This document shows positions 16,700 to 24,241 of a DNA stretch of 24,510 bases, in pieces; within the stretch, counting starts at the first letter, position 1, and every line of letters begins with the position of its first letter. The stretch lies in IMG/VR virus record IMGVR_UViG_3300025771_000179, positions 1 through 24,510 of that record; one strand, written 5' to 3'. The position numbers were made by a program, and so were the translations under genes. The notes beneath the pieces were generated by a model. The model did no database searches, was not told the origin of the DNA, and was given only the letters and a program-made list of their open reading frames with translations. Source of the stretch: a virus.

Positions 16700-17674
16700 C
16701 TAGTCAGAGTTGTTGACAGAAGTGACGCCGAGATCGTCCACACGCACCGCACCGTAGAACGCTCCGTGGTAGACGAGCTCCGTGTTGCCTCGCGACGGCA
16801 CATTCCGCACGAACGCCTCTTGGCGTCCCATGCCGCAAACCATCGCGTTGCTGTTCCAGCCGTACACGCGGTGTTGACTAGCAGAACCCGGCACCTGCGT
16901 GCAGGAAATCCACTGGCAGCCCAGCAGGCGCGTAATTTCGCCGTCCATGAGCGGGCGCATAGCGTTGAAATCGCTGCTGACCGCTCGGTTGGTGGTGTCG
17001 TTGAAGAGCTGCGCCACTTGAATCGGGTGAATCCCAATGTAGGCGTCGTAGAAAGCGTCGTTCTGCTGCAGGATCGAAACGAGTTCGACCGCTTTAGCCA
17101 TGCAAAACGGCTGCACACCAGTTCCGGTAGTGCCGTCTGAGAGCAGAGAGTCGTTGCCGGCGGTGCCGGCATAAGCGGAAGTGCCGCCGCCCTCGCCAAG
17201 GTTGACCGCCGCCAGAATCTCCGAAAAGAAGATTTCGTCGAACTTGCGACCCATGGCAGCGAGCACATTGTTCTGGTACTCGCCACCCGGCACAAGCGCG
17301 TTCATCAGGCCCAGCGTTCCCATTTGGTCACGCAGGTCAAAGAACTCCGGGTACTCAAAATGCTGCGGGCGAATCACGACCGTCCGAATGCCGGTCTCGG
17401 CACTGTCCACGCCACCGATGTCAGCACCGATAGCCTGGGTCCGCTGGCGAGTTTGCAGGGTCGCTTTGTTCCAGCGGTCGATGCGCTTCTCGTAACCCTC
17501 GAGCTCCACCATGCGGCTCGCCGTGTTGGCGACCATGGAGCGAGTTTGCTGCATCTCTTTGAACATGGTCTGCTCGTACGCCATTTTCAGCGCGAACAGG
17601 CCAATAGGGGAATCAGTGGTACCACCAGCCGGAGAAGTGGCACCGCCCAACGGGATGTAATCAGTAATAGCCAT
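16700..17674 (-). CDS. Major capsid protein
   Basis: A 324-residue protein starting MAITDYIPLGG, with GGAG nine bases before ATG 17674. It has the features of the T7-type HK97-fold capsid families: an N-terminal helix (LFALKMAYEQTMFKEMQQTRSM), a P-domain helix LQTRQRTQ, IRPQHFEYPEFFDLRDQM, a long spine region with MGRKFDEIFFSEILAA, and a beta-rich C-terminus with a HRVYGWNSNAMVCGMG-like turn. T7 gp10A is 345 residues. It is placed after scaffold and small accessory genes, and it alone in this part of the operon has a 146-bp untranslated leader carrying a large hairpin, hinting that its expression is controlled separately. Confidence 0.92.
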   Translation of the reverse strand: MAITDYIPLGGATSPAGGTTDSPIGLFALKMAYEQTMFKEMQQTRSMVANTASRMVELEGYEKRIDRWNKATLQTRQRTQAIGADIGGVDSAETGIRTVVIRPQHFEYPEFFDLRDQMGTLGLMNALVPGGEYQNNVLAAMGRKFDEIFFSEILAAVNLGEGGGTSAYAGTAGNDSLLSDGTTGTGVQPFCMAKAVELVSILQQNDAFYDAYIGIHPIQVAQLFNDTTNRAVSSDFNAMRPLMDGEITRLLGCQWISCTQVPGSASQHRVYGWNSNAMVCGMGRQEAFVRNVPSRGNTELVYHGAFYGAVRVDDLGVTSVNNSD

Positions 17675-17733
17675 GCTGGCTTACTCCATTCACAAGTCAT
17701 TCACTTGATCGGGGAGTAATCCGCCCAAAGCAG

Positions 17734-17813
17734 GCCCCCCTCGGCGCTTGCCGTATCGAAGAGCGGCCCAGGGGGGGTAGTCGCTCTTGCACACAGCGGA
17801 CACCGAGGGGGGC
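17734..17813 (-). ncRNA. Long structured RNA element in the capsid gene leader
   Basis: In the leftward transcript the two halves form one long stem: 11 pairs (17813-17803 with 17744-17734), three pairs, a 2x2 internal loop, seven pairs, another 2x2 loop, then seven pairs (17788-17782 with 17765-17759) closing a 16-base loop. Of the 28 pairs, four are G-U and exist only in the minus-strand RNA. No U-run follows, so a simple terminator is unlikely. An RNase III processing site, a mRNA-stabilising hairpin for the capsid message, or a translational control element are all possible. Confidence 0.65.
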
Positions 17814-17820
17814 AGTATTG

Positions 17821-18105
17821 TCAAGCGGATTCTTCGCCGGAAATGTTGTCCGTCGCGCTGAAATCCACTTCTTCGGGCTTTTTACGGGGCCTGCCGCGCT
17901 TTTTGGGCTTTATGCCAGAAGGCGGATTATCGTTCGCCAGAGGATCAAATGGCTTGGAACCAGTCATGTCCAGAGCGGCGTCAAGGTGCTCCAGCACACC
18001 TACAACTGTTTGCCGCAGGCGCATGACCGTCGCCGTGGGGTGCATTTCGTACATCAGCATACCGTGCAGCACATCCCGCGCTTTCTGCACTCTTTCTGCG
18101 TCCAT
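17821..18105 (-). CDS. Small AT-hook protein
   Basis: A 94-residue protein; ATG 18105 overlaps the upstream stop (TAATG) and has GGAGTG upstream. A longer frame to 18135 would overlap the neighbour without a start signal. Residues 1-48 form likely helices (MDAERVQKARDVLHGMLMYEM, then VVGVLEHLDAALDM). Residues 66-77 are a textbook AT-hook, KKRGRPRKK, followed by an acidic tail. AT-hooks bind the minor groove of AT-rich DNA. Genes between scaffold and capsid often encode head components, so a DNA-contacting head or packaging accessory is possible; a control role over late expression is equally so. Confidence 0.75.
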   Translation of the reverse strand: MDAERVQKARDVLHGMLMYEMHPTATVMRLRQTVVGVLEHLDAALDMTGSKPFDPLANDNPPSGIKPKKRGRPRKKPEEVDFSATDNISGEESA

Positions 18106-18293
18106 TAGGAACACTCCTCTCCGCACGACAGGCACACGACCTTGCTGCCAGCCGTAATGATTTTGGCGTTACAGCAGTCACTTTCCCATGTCGTGGGGTG
18201 TTGCTCCAGCGTGCCGTCACGCCGTTGCTGCTGCTCCAGGTAATGACGCTTCCGCAAAGCGTCCTCGTAGATTTGTTTAGCCTGGTCGTCCAT
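18105..18293 (-). CDS. Small zinc-ribbon protein
   Basis: A 62-residue protein; its ATG at 18293 overlaps the scaffold stop (TAATG). Residues 1-35 are a charged helix with QQQRR. Residues 39-61 carry five cysteines at 40, 41, 54, 57 and 61 in the pattern DCCNAKI...VCLSCGEEC, a small zinc ribbon common in phage genomes. Function is unknown; nucleic-acid or protein binding is the usual guess. Confidence 0.8.
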   Translation of the reverse strand: MDDQAKQIYEDALRKRHYLEQQQRRDGTLEQHPTTWESDCCNAKIITAGSKVVCLSCGEECS

Positions 18294-19117
18294 TAGATGA
18301 ACCGAGTCCCGTCAGGCAGAAACGCACTCGGACGGGTCGTGAACCGAGGATCGTTGATCCCCTGATCGTACCCCAGCGACTTCAGCGTCATCAGCACCTC
18401 GAGGAACCGCGCCTCTGCCAGAGCGGCCTTGGGGTGCTTTTTGTTTTTGAACTCTTCAGAACCCATGATGTCCACGGCTTCGATGTAGAGCTCATTGGGA
18501 GTGGGGCCAGCGGGTTGCGCCGGCGATGCCCCGACCGGGGCGCTGTCTTCGCTCATGTAGTCTCCTGCCTGCAGCAGAACATTGACGAGGGCCGGGTGTC
18601 GGTCCAAGCCGGTTTCCTTCAGAACCTGCGCTACGGCAGGATCGTCTCCCATCATTTTTGCCAGAGTCTTGTCAGCCAGCTCCAGCCGCTTGTCAGCAGC
18701 GTCTCCGAGCTTGTTGCGCGTCTGGCTTTCCCATTCGGTGCGCTGCGCGTCCACCTGCTGCATACGCGCTTGCGCGTTAGTGCCGGCGGCCTCCGCAAGA
18801 CTCTGCCACTGCGATTGCGTCAGACCTCGTTGGTGCGCCACTTCGCGCAACGACTCCAGCGTGACGCGCAGCGTATCGTTGACATTCTCTGGAATCCCAT
18901 AACCCTCGTGGCTGTCCGGCCTGCCCATGGAGCTGTAGAACTTGCCCCAGTCGTCCGGGGTGGCGTCTTCTCCAGGCACACGCCGGGTCGAAGTGAGTTT
19001 GTTGCGCGTTTCAAGAAAGCTACGAGCCAGCACATTCACATCGGCGTCGTCGCCGAACTGCTTCAGCACTGCCTCGCGTTCAGGACCGTCAGGTAGAATG
19101 TCTGCCAGTCGGTTCAC
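18293..19117 (-). CDS. Capsid assembly scaffolding protein
   Basis: A 274-residue acidic, helical protein with GTG start at 19117, GGGAG five bases upstream, and a GTGA overlap with the preceding stop. The N-terminal part includes the PGEDATPDDWGKFYSSMGRPDSHEGYGIP segment (about residues 48-77, split here for length) that is characteristic of T7-like scaffold families, and the middle is a long helix rich in Gln, Glu and Arg. T7 gp9 is 307 residues. The scaffold directs assembly of the prohead around the portal and leaves before DNA packaging. Confidence 0.88.
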   Translation of the reverse strand: MNRLADILPDGPEREAVLKQFGDDADVNVLARSFLETRNKLTSTRRVPGEDATPDDWGKFYSSMGRPDSHEGYGIPENVNDTLRVTLESLREVAHQRGLTQSQWQSLAEAAGTNAQARMQQVDAQRTEWESQTRNKLGDAADKRLELADKTLAKMMGDDPAVAQVLKETGLDRHPALVNVLLQAGDYMSEDSAPVGASPAQPAGPTPNELYIEAVDIMGSEEFKNKKHPKAALAEARFLEVLMTLKSLGYDQGINDPRFTTRPSAFLPDGTRFI

Positions 19118-19404
19118 ACGATCTCCCTTTTATCTGCCCGCCTAGCCATGCCGTCGATGAACCAGTAGACCCGGCGCATGGTGTCCTGTCGCACCACGGT
19201 AGTCGGGTCTGTTGGGCCGTCCAGCCCACCGACTCTTGCACCTAGCACTGCCCCTAGAATCTCGAGGCACCGCTTACCGCTGGCCGTTGCAAAGGTGTCT
19301 TCAAACACCTTTTTGGCCTCTTCGCCAATTGCCTTGTGGCGCAACTGGCGTTGCTTGAGCTCGCGCTCCACATCAAAGAAATTGAACTCTGGAGTCTCGC
19401 TCAA
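19114..19404 (-). CDS. Bbp19-like small phage protein
   Basis: A 96-residue protein. The start is TTG at 19404, overlapping the portal stop (TTGA), which places the first residues as MSETPEFNFF. The core VFEDTFATASGKRCLEIL ... RQDTMRRVYWFIDGMA follows the F..tF.t..Gk.vL...........GrR.v...I outline of Bbp19-like phage proteins, which are commonly found next to portal genes of podoviruses. Function is not established. Its coupling to portal and scaffold implies a head-assembly role. Confidence 0.68.
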   Translation of the reverse strand: MSETPEFNFFDVERELKQRQLRHKAIGEEAKKVFEDTFATASGKRCLEILGAVLGARVGGLDGPTDPTTVVRQDTMRRVYWFIDGMARRADKREIV

Positions 19405-21068
19405 ATCACCGGTCCCGTCATGTCAGCCAGACCTGCGCCGTTACGCCGCGTACCGCCCGGTCGGAGCTGTACTTGAGTTTGCGATTGACCCGCCCGCTCC
19501 ATGAGCTGCGAAATACGGTCGTCGGCAGCCTGATCGCCCCGCGCCTCTCGCAGTTGCTCGATCTCGTCCTGCGACCGGAAAATCTTCGCCGGCACATCGC
19601 CCAGGAACTTCTCGACCTCGCGCAGTTGGTCATTGTCGATGTCTTCCAGCGCACCGGGGTCGCCCGTGCGCTCAAACCGCTGGAACCGCCGCTCAAGAAA
19701 CGAATCAATCCGGGCCAGGCTTTGCGCTTTCATGGCGGTGAAGAACGGCGAGGTGAACTCAAACTCCAGCTCTAGGTTCGGGTTCTCGTTTATGATCGCC
19801 TGCAGTTCGGGCAACGCTCCCTTGGACAGCATGATGTCCGTGACATTCTCAAATAGCGGCGACAGCTTCTCATGGACAATTGTCTGGCTCGTAGAAGCCA
19901 GACGCGCCAAGGCCCGCGCTTGGCGGCTCCTTTCCGCTTCGGCACTCCGAGTCTGCGCTTCCGGCTCACCAAGCGCGTCTCCAAGAAATGCCTCGCGCAC
20001 CGTCATGTGCATGTTGGCAATCACCTGCTCGATCAGGCCAAAGTCCGTGCCGGATCGCAGGTATCCCGGCTGCACTTCCTTGGGTGGGCGCACTACCACA
20101 TGCCCGCCTGGCGTCAGGTCGAGCTGCGCGATCTCGTCCTCTTCTGCCATGAACGGCGGGTTCATTTCCTTGCCCAGCGCGATGAACTTCTGCCGAGCAA
20201 TCTCGTTCACGCCCTTCATGATCGGACGCGCCAAGTGCCCTCGCCCGCGCCCGTACTGCTCGCCGTCCATGACCATCATGCGAGCTGCAATGTAGGGGCA
20301 GTTGTTGAACTGCCCGCGCCGGATCGTGAACGGATCGTCTTTGAAAACCCACCGGCTGTCCCATGGCTTGATGTCACCGCCCTTCTTGCCCTTTTCGTTG
20401 CGCTGAATGAAGTGCAGCACCTTGACCATGGTGAACGGCTGGTCTTTCGCCAATTGCGCCATGCGCGGCGGGATCTTGTCTCCGGGCTTGTTGAAGAACG
20501 CAACATGGTCAATGGCAGGCCGCTCCAGCTCGCGCACCAGCAGCAGCGGACGGCCAATGCACGAAAACACCCACCACACTCGAGAGAACGGGACGGGGTC
20601 GAAGTTCAGCCCGCCGAACTCGTCGTTGTCGCCGGCGTACTCGTCGTCGTGCTGCACATACAGCGTGCTGTTGCCCAACACACCCCAGTCGCGTGTGTCG
20701 GTCTGCGCGGCGACATAGAAATTGGAGGCGGACAGCGCGTCCATGACTCGCATGGAAGTGTCGTACAAGGCAGCGTCGATCTCGCGACTAAACTCAACAG
20801 CACCGCGCACCCTGTATTTGACCCAGTCGCTGGAGCTCGGGTACAGCGTGCCGTTGAGGAAGTTGACGAACCTGTCCGCCTCCACTGCACCAAACGAATC
20901 AAACAGCGGCTTTCTGCGCTCGCCTGGACTGTACCGCGTTGTGATGTCTCCGCGATACGGCATGAAGAGATCCGTAATCTCCTGCATCGTCCACTCGTAA
21001 TTGGTGCGTTGATTCTCGAGGAACGAGAACCTCTGCATGAGTTGCCGCACATCTGTCGTTACCGCCAT
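19401..21068 (-). CDS. Head-to-tail connecting (portal) protein, T7 gp8-like
   Basis: A 555-residue protein starting MAVTTDVRQLMQRFSFLENQR, with AGGAGA before ATG 21068. The N-terminus has the signature of the podovirus connector family: an R..W....ditdlf.Py block and FDSFGAVEADRFVNFLNGTLYPS. Later hallmarks are GRGRGHLARPIMKGVNEIAR and a helical AEAERSRQARALARLAS region. T7 gp8 is 536 residues. The twelve-subunit ring forms the DNA entry and exit vertex, docks terminase, nucleates head assembly and later binds the gatekeeper. It starts 9 bases after the large terminase stop. Confidence 0.95.
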   Translation of the reverse strand: MAVTTDVRQLMQRFSFLENQRTNYEWTMQEITDLFMPYRGDITTRYSPGERRKPLFDSFGAVEADRFVNFLNGTLYPSSSDWVKYRVRGAVEFSREIDAALYDTSMRVMDALSASNFYVAAQTDTRDWGVLGNSTLYVQHDDEYAGDNDEFGGLNFDPVPFSRVWWVFSCIGRPLLLVRELERPAIDHVAFFNKPGDKIPPRMAQLAKDQPFTMVKVLHFIQRNEKGKKGGDIKPWDSRWVFKDDPFTIRRGQFNNCPYIAARMMVMDGEQYGRGRGHLARPIMKGVNEIARQKFIALGKEMNPPFMAEEDEIAQLDLTPGGHVVVRPPKEVQPGYLRSGTDFGLIEQVIANMHMTVREAFLGDALGEPEAQTRSAEAERSRQARALARLASTSQTIVHEKLSPLFENVTDIMLSKGALPELQAIINENPNLELEFEFTSPFFTAMKAQSLARIDSFLERRFQRFERTGDPGALEDIDNDQLREVEKFLGDVPAKIFRSQDEIEQLREARGDQAADDRISQLMERAGQSQTQVQLRPGGTRRNGAGLADMTGPVI

Positions 21069-21077
21069 GGTCTTCTC

Positions 21078-22580
21078 CTAGAAGAACTCGTAGTCGCCAC
21101 GCGCTTGCGGCGTCGTGTAGACCTCGAAACCCTTTTGTGCGCCGTGCGCTGGGGCTTTGGCGTAGCGCAGCATCATCATTGCCTTGTGTAGCGCGTCGAT
21201 CAGGTGATCGTCTTGGTTCGGCTTCACAAGACCCTTCTCGTGTCGGTAGATCCGCATCTCCTCTAGGAGCTCGCGGCAGTTCTGGGAAATCTTCAGCCGG
21301 CCTGTGGCAAGTCGGTCCTGCACCATTTCAATCGCCGTCATGATTGACCGGCTCTTGCGGTTCTCGTGGTCATACACGAATGCCGGATCTTTCAGCATTC
21401 GCAGACCCATGGACCGGTATTTCTCCGCAATCGTGCCGCCGCTCGTCGTGGACCCAAACCCGCGCCCGCCGTCGTGCGGCCACGCGACCGGCACTACCGT
21501 GCCGCCCATCATTCGCACCCGGTCCACATACACCGGCGTCTCCTGGTTTGACGCCTTGAACTCGTCCACCACATGAACCATGTCGCGTTCAGGCTCAATG
21601 ACCAGTTTGACTGCTGCGAATGTTCCAGTCCCGTGGGGGAGGTCCAGCCCGATGATCTGTGGGAGGTGCGGCTGCGCGTGGAAGGTGGGCTCGATCATCA
21701 TGCGGCGAGGATAGGCGTAGATCATTCCCGCGCCTCGGCAGGGCCGGCCATACAGCCGCGCTTCCGCCTCCGGGTGGTCTTTCCACCGCAGCATGTTGAA
21801 GTCGTACTCCTCCTGCGTCAGGTGAGTACAGTCGTCAATGGTGTAGTTGAGCAGGCACATGAGACCCGTCTCGTCCCGCTCGAACAGCAGGTAAGTCTCC
21901 GTGTCGCCCAGCAGCGGGCACGCCGCAATCCAGATGTAGCCCAGCGTGGCGTTGATCCGCGCCCGCATCTCGTTGTAGATGTCGTCGGCGGGCATCTCGT
22001 TCAGGAAGATACCGTCTAGCGTGTATCCCTGAATCCGCCGCCACCCCTTGGCGTAGCCGAAGAACCGCAGCACCGTCTTGCCCTGCACCACGCCGTTCTC
22101 GTCATGCCAGTCAACGAGCGCATAGTCTAGCAGGTGGTCCGCGTTGCCTCTCAGACTGACCAAGTCCGTTTTCGGATCGTAGCACTGCTGGGGGATCCAC
22201 CCCTCCCCGTAGTTCGGAGCCATCCCGAACAGCTTGTCGCAGATTTGGTCTCGAGTCGCCTGGGCCGTCTCGCCGGCGGCAGCCAAGTGCGGCGGCTTCT
22301 TGAAGCGCGGACCTTCCCACTCGTCTGGGTACAGGCCCGTCGCATGGATCGACATCAGATAGTCGATGGTGTAGGTCTTGCCCCCGACCTGGTTCGGGCC
22401 ACTGAGCAGAATCTCGTGCGCCTTTGGATAGCTCGTCGGCCCGCCGGCAGAACAGAAATCCCACTGACGCGGGTTTGGCGCGAACAAATCCATCCACCGC
22501 GTGGATAGCCGCTTCGCCATTTCTGTTTCTAGCGCAAGCTCCTCCTCGAGGTCTGCTCGCAAGGACTCGTAGTCACTCAT
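21078..22580 (-). CDS. Terminase large subunit
   Basis: A 500-residue packaging motor. The ATPase half has the P-loop SGPNQVGGKT at residues 60-69, a Walker B-like IFLNE at 191-195, and the coupling motif around IAACPLLGD. The nuclease half has GLD (D313), VVDEF (D339), HDGG at 369-372 and DDHLIDALHKA near 458, consistent with the RNase H-like two-metal site. Two features deviate: the P-loop has one extra Gly relative to the usual GxNQxGKT, and the Walker B Asp is Asn (N194) while catalytic Glu (E195) is kept. Start ATG 22580 overlaps the small terminase stop by 8 bases. Confidence 0.93.
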   Translation of the reverse strand: MSDYESLRADLEEELALETEMAKRLSTRWMDLFAPNPRQWDFCSAGGPTSYPKAHEILLSGPNQVGGKTYTIDYLMSIHATGLYPDEWEGPRFKKPPHLAAAGETAQATRDQICDKLFGMAPNYGEGWIPQQCYDPKTDLVSLRGNADHLLDYALVDWHDENGVVQGKTVLRFFGYAKGWRRIQGYTLDGIFLNEMPADDIYNEMRARINATLGYIWIAACPLLGDTETYLLFERDETGLMCLLNYTIDDCTHLTQEEYDFNMLRWKDHPEAEARLYGRPCRGAGMIYAYPRRMMIEPTFHAQPHLPQIIGLDLPHGTGTFAAVKLVIEPERDMVHVVDEFKASNQETPVYVDRVRMMGGTVVPVAWPHDGGRGFGSTTSGGTIAEKYRSMGLRMLKDPAFVYDHENRKSRSIMTAIEMVQDRLATGRLKISQNCRELLEEMRIYRHEKGLVKPNQDDHLIDALHKAMMMLRYAKAPAHGAQKGFEVYTTPQARGDYEFF

Positions 22581-23232
22581 CCTTCTCTGGACCCTTCAGA
22601 CGCGCACCCCCACTCTCCCGCACCCGCTTCGCTTCGTCTGCCTGCGTCTGCAACTGCAACCGCTGCTCCCGACGCTTCACCAGCTCCTGCATGAGCTGCT
22701 CGTCCGTCAGCTCCTTCACCGGCTCTGGCGGCTTCTCCTGGTTCGTATTCTCCGTCTCCTTCGGCAGCAAATGGTTCAGGACGAACTTCCCAAAGAAACC
22801 GAGCACATTCATGCCCTCTTTGTCGTACTCGCCCGTCTCCGGGTCAATCACCCGAATATGCGCAGCCGCCTCCGCAAACCGATCCCCCAACCCCGCCGCG
22901 AACAACTTGTTCACCAAGTCATGCTTCAACTGCAACGGGTTCTTCGTCTCCGGCAACACATCCGCGTCCTCAGCACGGATCAAGCTACGCCTACCCGAAC
23001 ATTCCCTGTACCATTCACGCAGGTCGTCGTTGTGAGGGAGCTGGGCTAGCACCAGTTCGTACGGGATGCCCGCCGCCTTGGCCGCATCGGCGAAAGCCAG
23101 ACCGGAGTCAATGCCTTGCCTCATTTGCTTCAGCAGCGTCTCCCGAATGAAAAACCCACCCATCTTCTGGGCGCGGATCTCATTCGACACCACCGGCACC
23201 TGCCTGTCCTCACGCTCATGGTGCTTACTCAT
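22573..23232 (-). CDS. Terminase small subunit (probable)
   Basis: A 219-residue protein starting MSKHHEREDRQ. Residues 44-75 form a helix-turn-helix-like segment (GLAFADAAKAAGIPYELVLA and on), fitting the DNA-recognition domain that selects phage DNA for packaging. The C-terminal 60 residues are a charged helix (ELTDEQLMQELVKRREQRLQ), usual for terminase small subunits. It is the first gene of the leftward operon and overlaps the large subunit. No strong ribosome-binding site precedes ATG 23232; a later in-frame ATG (MGGFF) is possible. Confidence 0.8.
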   Translation of the reverse strand: MSKHHEREDRQVPVVSNEIRAQKMGGFFIRETLLKQMRQGIDSGLAFADAAKAAGIPYELVLAQLPHNDDLREWYRECSGRRSLIRAEDADVLPETKNPLQLKHDLVNKLFAAGLGDRFAEAAAHIRVIDPETGEYDKEGMNVLGFFGKFVLNHLLPKETENTNQEKPPEPVKELTDEQLMQELVKRREQRLQLQTQADEAKRVRESGGARLKGPEKDE

Positions 23233-23283
23233 GCCCGCAAGTGTCCAAAAACCACCACTTTACTGCAAGCATGAAAGGCGTCC

Positions 23284-23595
23284 ATGTCCAATATCTCCGT
23301 CAACGATAGCCCCCTCCACAACCGCGTAGACCTCAATATGATCGCCAATACCCAGCAATCCTGGCATTCCGTGCTGACCGAGCTCCGCGACGGAGGCGAA
23401 CACGGCGTCAACAACAATCAACTCAAAGAACGAGCCCGGATCTTCAAAGCACATGTCGAAGCCCTCTGCCTCACCATTGAAGCCCTACCCCCCCAAGGCC
23501 GCACCCTCGAGTTCTCCGGCTCCTCCAACATGTTCACCCCCGACTCCTTCAACAACATTATCCACACACCCAGAAACACCCAATTCCCCACTTGA
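23284..23595 (+). CDS. Hypothetical protein
   Basis: A 103-residue rightward protein starting MSNISVNDSPLHNRVDLNMI, with AAAGG six bases before ATG 23284. It lies divergent from the terminase operon, 51 bases away. The first two thirds are helical and hydrophilic (QSWHSVLTELRDGGEHGVNN ... KERARIFKAHVEALCLTIEAL); the tail is Ser/Pro/Asn-rich. No family recognised. Sense-strand composition is C/A-rich and G-poor, unlike the G/A-rich sense strand of the late genes. Confidence 0.55.
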   Translation: MSNISVNDSPLHNRVDLNMIANTQQSWHSVLTELRDGGEHGVNNNQLKERARIFKAHVEALCLTIEALPPQGRTLEFSGSSNMFTPDSFNNIIHTPRNTQFPT

Positions 23596-23608
23596 CCAAA
23601 ACAACACC
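23591..23608 (+). repeat. Copy 1 of CTTGACCA(A/C)AACA motif
   Basis: An 8-base match plus a further AACA-rich stretch is repeated at 23813-23830, 222 bases on. This copy overlaps the stop of the hypothetical gene. TTGACC resembles a -35 box, but no convincing -10 follows. Confidence 0.5.
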
Positions 23609-23677
23609 ATCCTCCAAACTCCCTTACACCTACCTCCAGTGCCTGTGAGGACTTCCATCACCCTCACTGACCACTGT

Positions 23678-23716
23678 CCCCGCTCGGTGCGATACTCCCA
23701 TCTCGCACCAGCGGGG
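23678..23716 (+). terminator. Strong GC-rich hairpin, possible rightward terminator
   Basis: Bases 23678-23684 and 23686-23692 pair with 23703-23709 and 23710-23716 as a 14-bp stem with one bulged C and a 10-base loop. Rightward it is followed by AATTTCATTT, an imperfect U-rich tail, about 80 bases after the stop of the hypothetical gene. Confidence 0.5.
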
Positions 23717-23734
23717 AATTTCATTTACACAGAA

Positions 23735-23805
23735 TTCGCCAGGGACGGAATTGCCCTAAACCAGCAATTCAGGCCGGTATTGTGGCGGTAGCCCGGACTG
23801 GCGAA
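23735..23805. other. Nested inverted repeats
   Basis: Outer arms 23735-23742 and 23798-23805 are perfect 8-base complements; inner arms 23748-23754 and 23764-23770 are perfect 7-base complements; a small GGC/GCC hairpin may form at about 23784-23793. Together they could fold into a three-way junction in RNA or DNA. Confidence 0.5.
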
Positions 23806-23812
23806 CTTTGCC

Positions 23813-23830
23813 CTTGACCACAACACCCAC
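23813..23830 (+). repeat. Copy 2 of CTTGACCA(A/C)AACA motif
   Basis: Second copy of the motif at 23591-23608. A TCTAAC lies 16 bases after its TTGACC, so a weak sigma-70-like promoter reading toward the two small rightward genes is conceivable. Confidence 0.4.
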
Positions 23831-24055
23831 TCCCCTCTAACCTCCCCTCGCGGGCAACGGATCGCAGTCAGCCCTCTCGAGCCAATAGCCGAACGACTGA
23901 CTCCCTCTCCTTGCCGGTCAGCCTTGATGGATCTGACCCCCCCTTGTCCCAGCCGACAGGGCACGCCGCCCATTCCCAGCGGAGAGCCGGACTTTTTCAA
24001 GTTCCGGGCCTGGGGATGGGCGACAGCCCTGTCCCAACCACCCCCAGGCCAGCCC

Positions 24056-24241
24056 ATGAAGCTCGACAACAAAACCACTCACAGCCCAGCCAAACTCTCC
24101 TACAACAAACAATCCAAAGAACTTACCATCGAACTCACCCCACATAACTCCGACCACATCCCACTAGCACTCACCCTCTCCTATGACCAAGTCGTTATCC
24201 TCGCCAGCCTACTCAAAAAAGCCGGCATTCATGCCCCGTAA
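24056..24241 (+). CDS. Hypothetical small protein
   Basis: A 61-residue protein starting MKLDNKTTHSPAKLSYNKQ; the frame is open further upstream but that part is Pro/Gly-rich and looks non-coding. It alternates a strand-like segment (KELTIELTP) and a helix (LSYDQVVILASLLKKAG). No clear ribosome-binding site, no family. Its last 11 bases overlap the next gene. Confidence 0.5.
   Translation: MKLDNKTTHSPAKLSYNKQSKELTIELTPHNSDHIPLALTLSYDQVVILASLLKKAGIHAP

Larger units (their letters stand above)
23596..24055. other. Non-coding, hairpin-rich region
   Basis: No convincing gene is seen in this 460-base, C-rich stretch. It holds the hairpin at 23678-23716, a nested pair of stems at 23735-23805 (outer TTCGCCAG/CTGGCGAA, inner GAATTGC/GCAATTC), a 6-base inverted repeat AGTCAG/CTGACT at 23866-23902, and an 8-bp hairpin with a TTTC loop at 23987-24007. 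Two copies of CTTGACCA lie in it. Such density of dyads next to the terminase operon could mark a packaging or replication site, or control RNA. Confidence 0.6.

Noticed and set aside
19872-21191. Rightward 439-residue frame antisense to the portal gene
   Set aside because: It mirrors the whole portal gene, which has clear family signatures; the antisense protein is His/Val/Arg-rich and featureless.
23233-23283. Possible sigma-70 promoter for the terminase operon (TTGCAG, 17 bases, GACACT)
   Set aside because: Only three of six bases match at -10 and it would leave a leader of a few bases; not convincing.
23485-23724. Leftward 79-residue frame starting MKFPAGARWEYRTERG
   Set aside because: Its first 15 codons look protein-like, but they coincide with the 23678-23716 hairpin, there is no ribosome-binding site, the second half is Gly/Val-rich low-complexity sequence, and it lies antisense to the better-supported gene at 23284.
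23725-24078. Leftward 117-residue frame over the non-coding block
   Set aside because: Gly/Arg-rich composition expected from antisense of C-rich DNA, no start signal, no recognisable domain.
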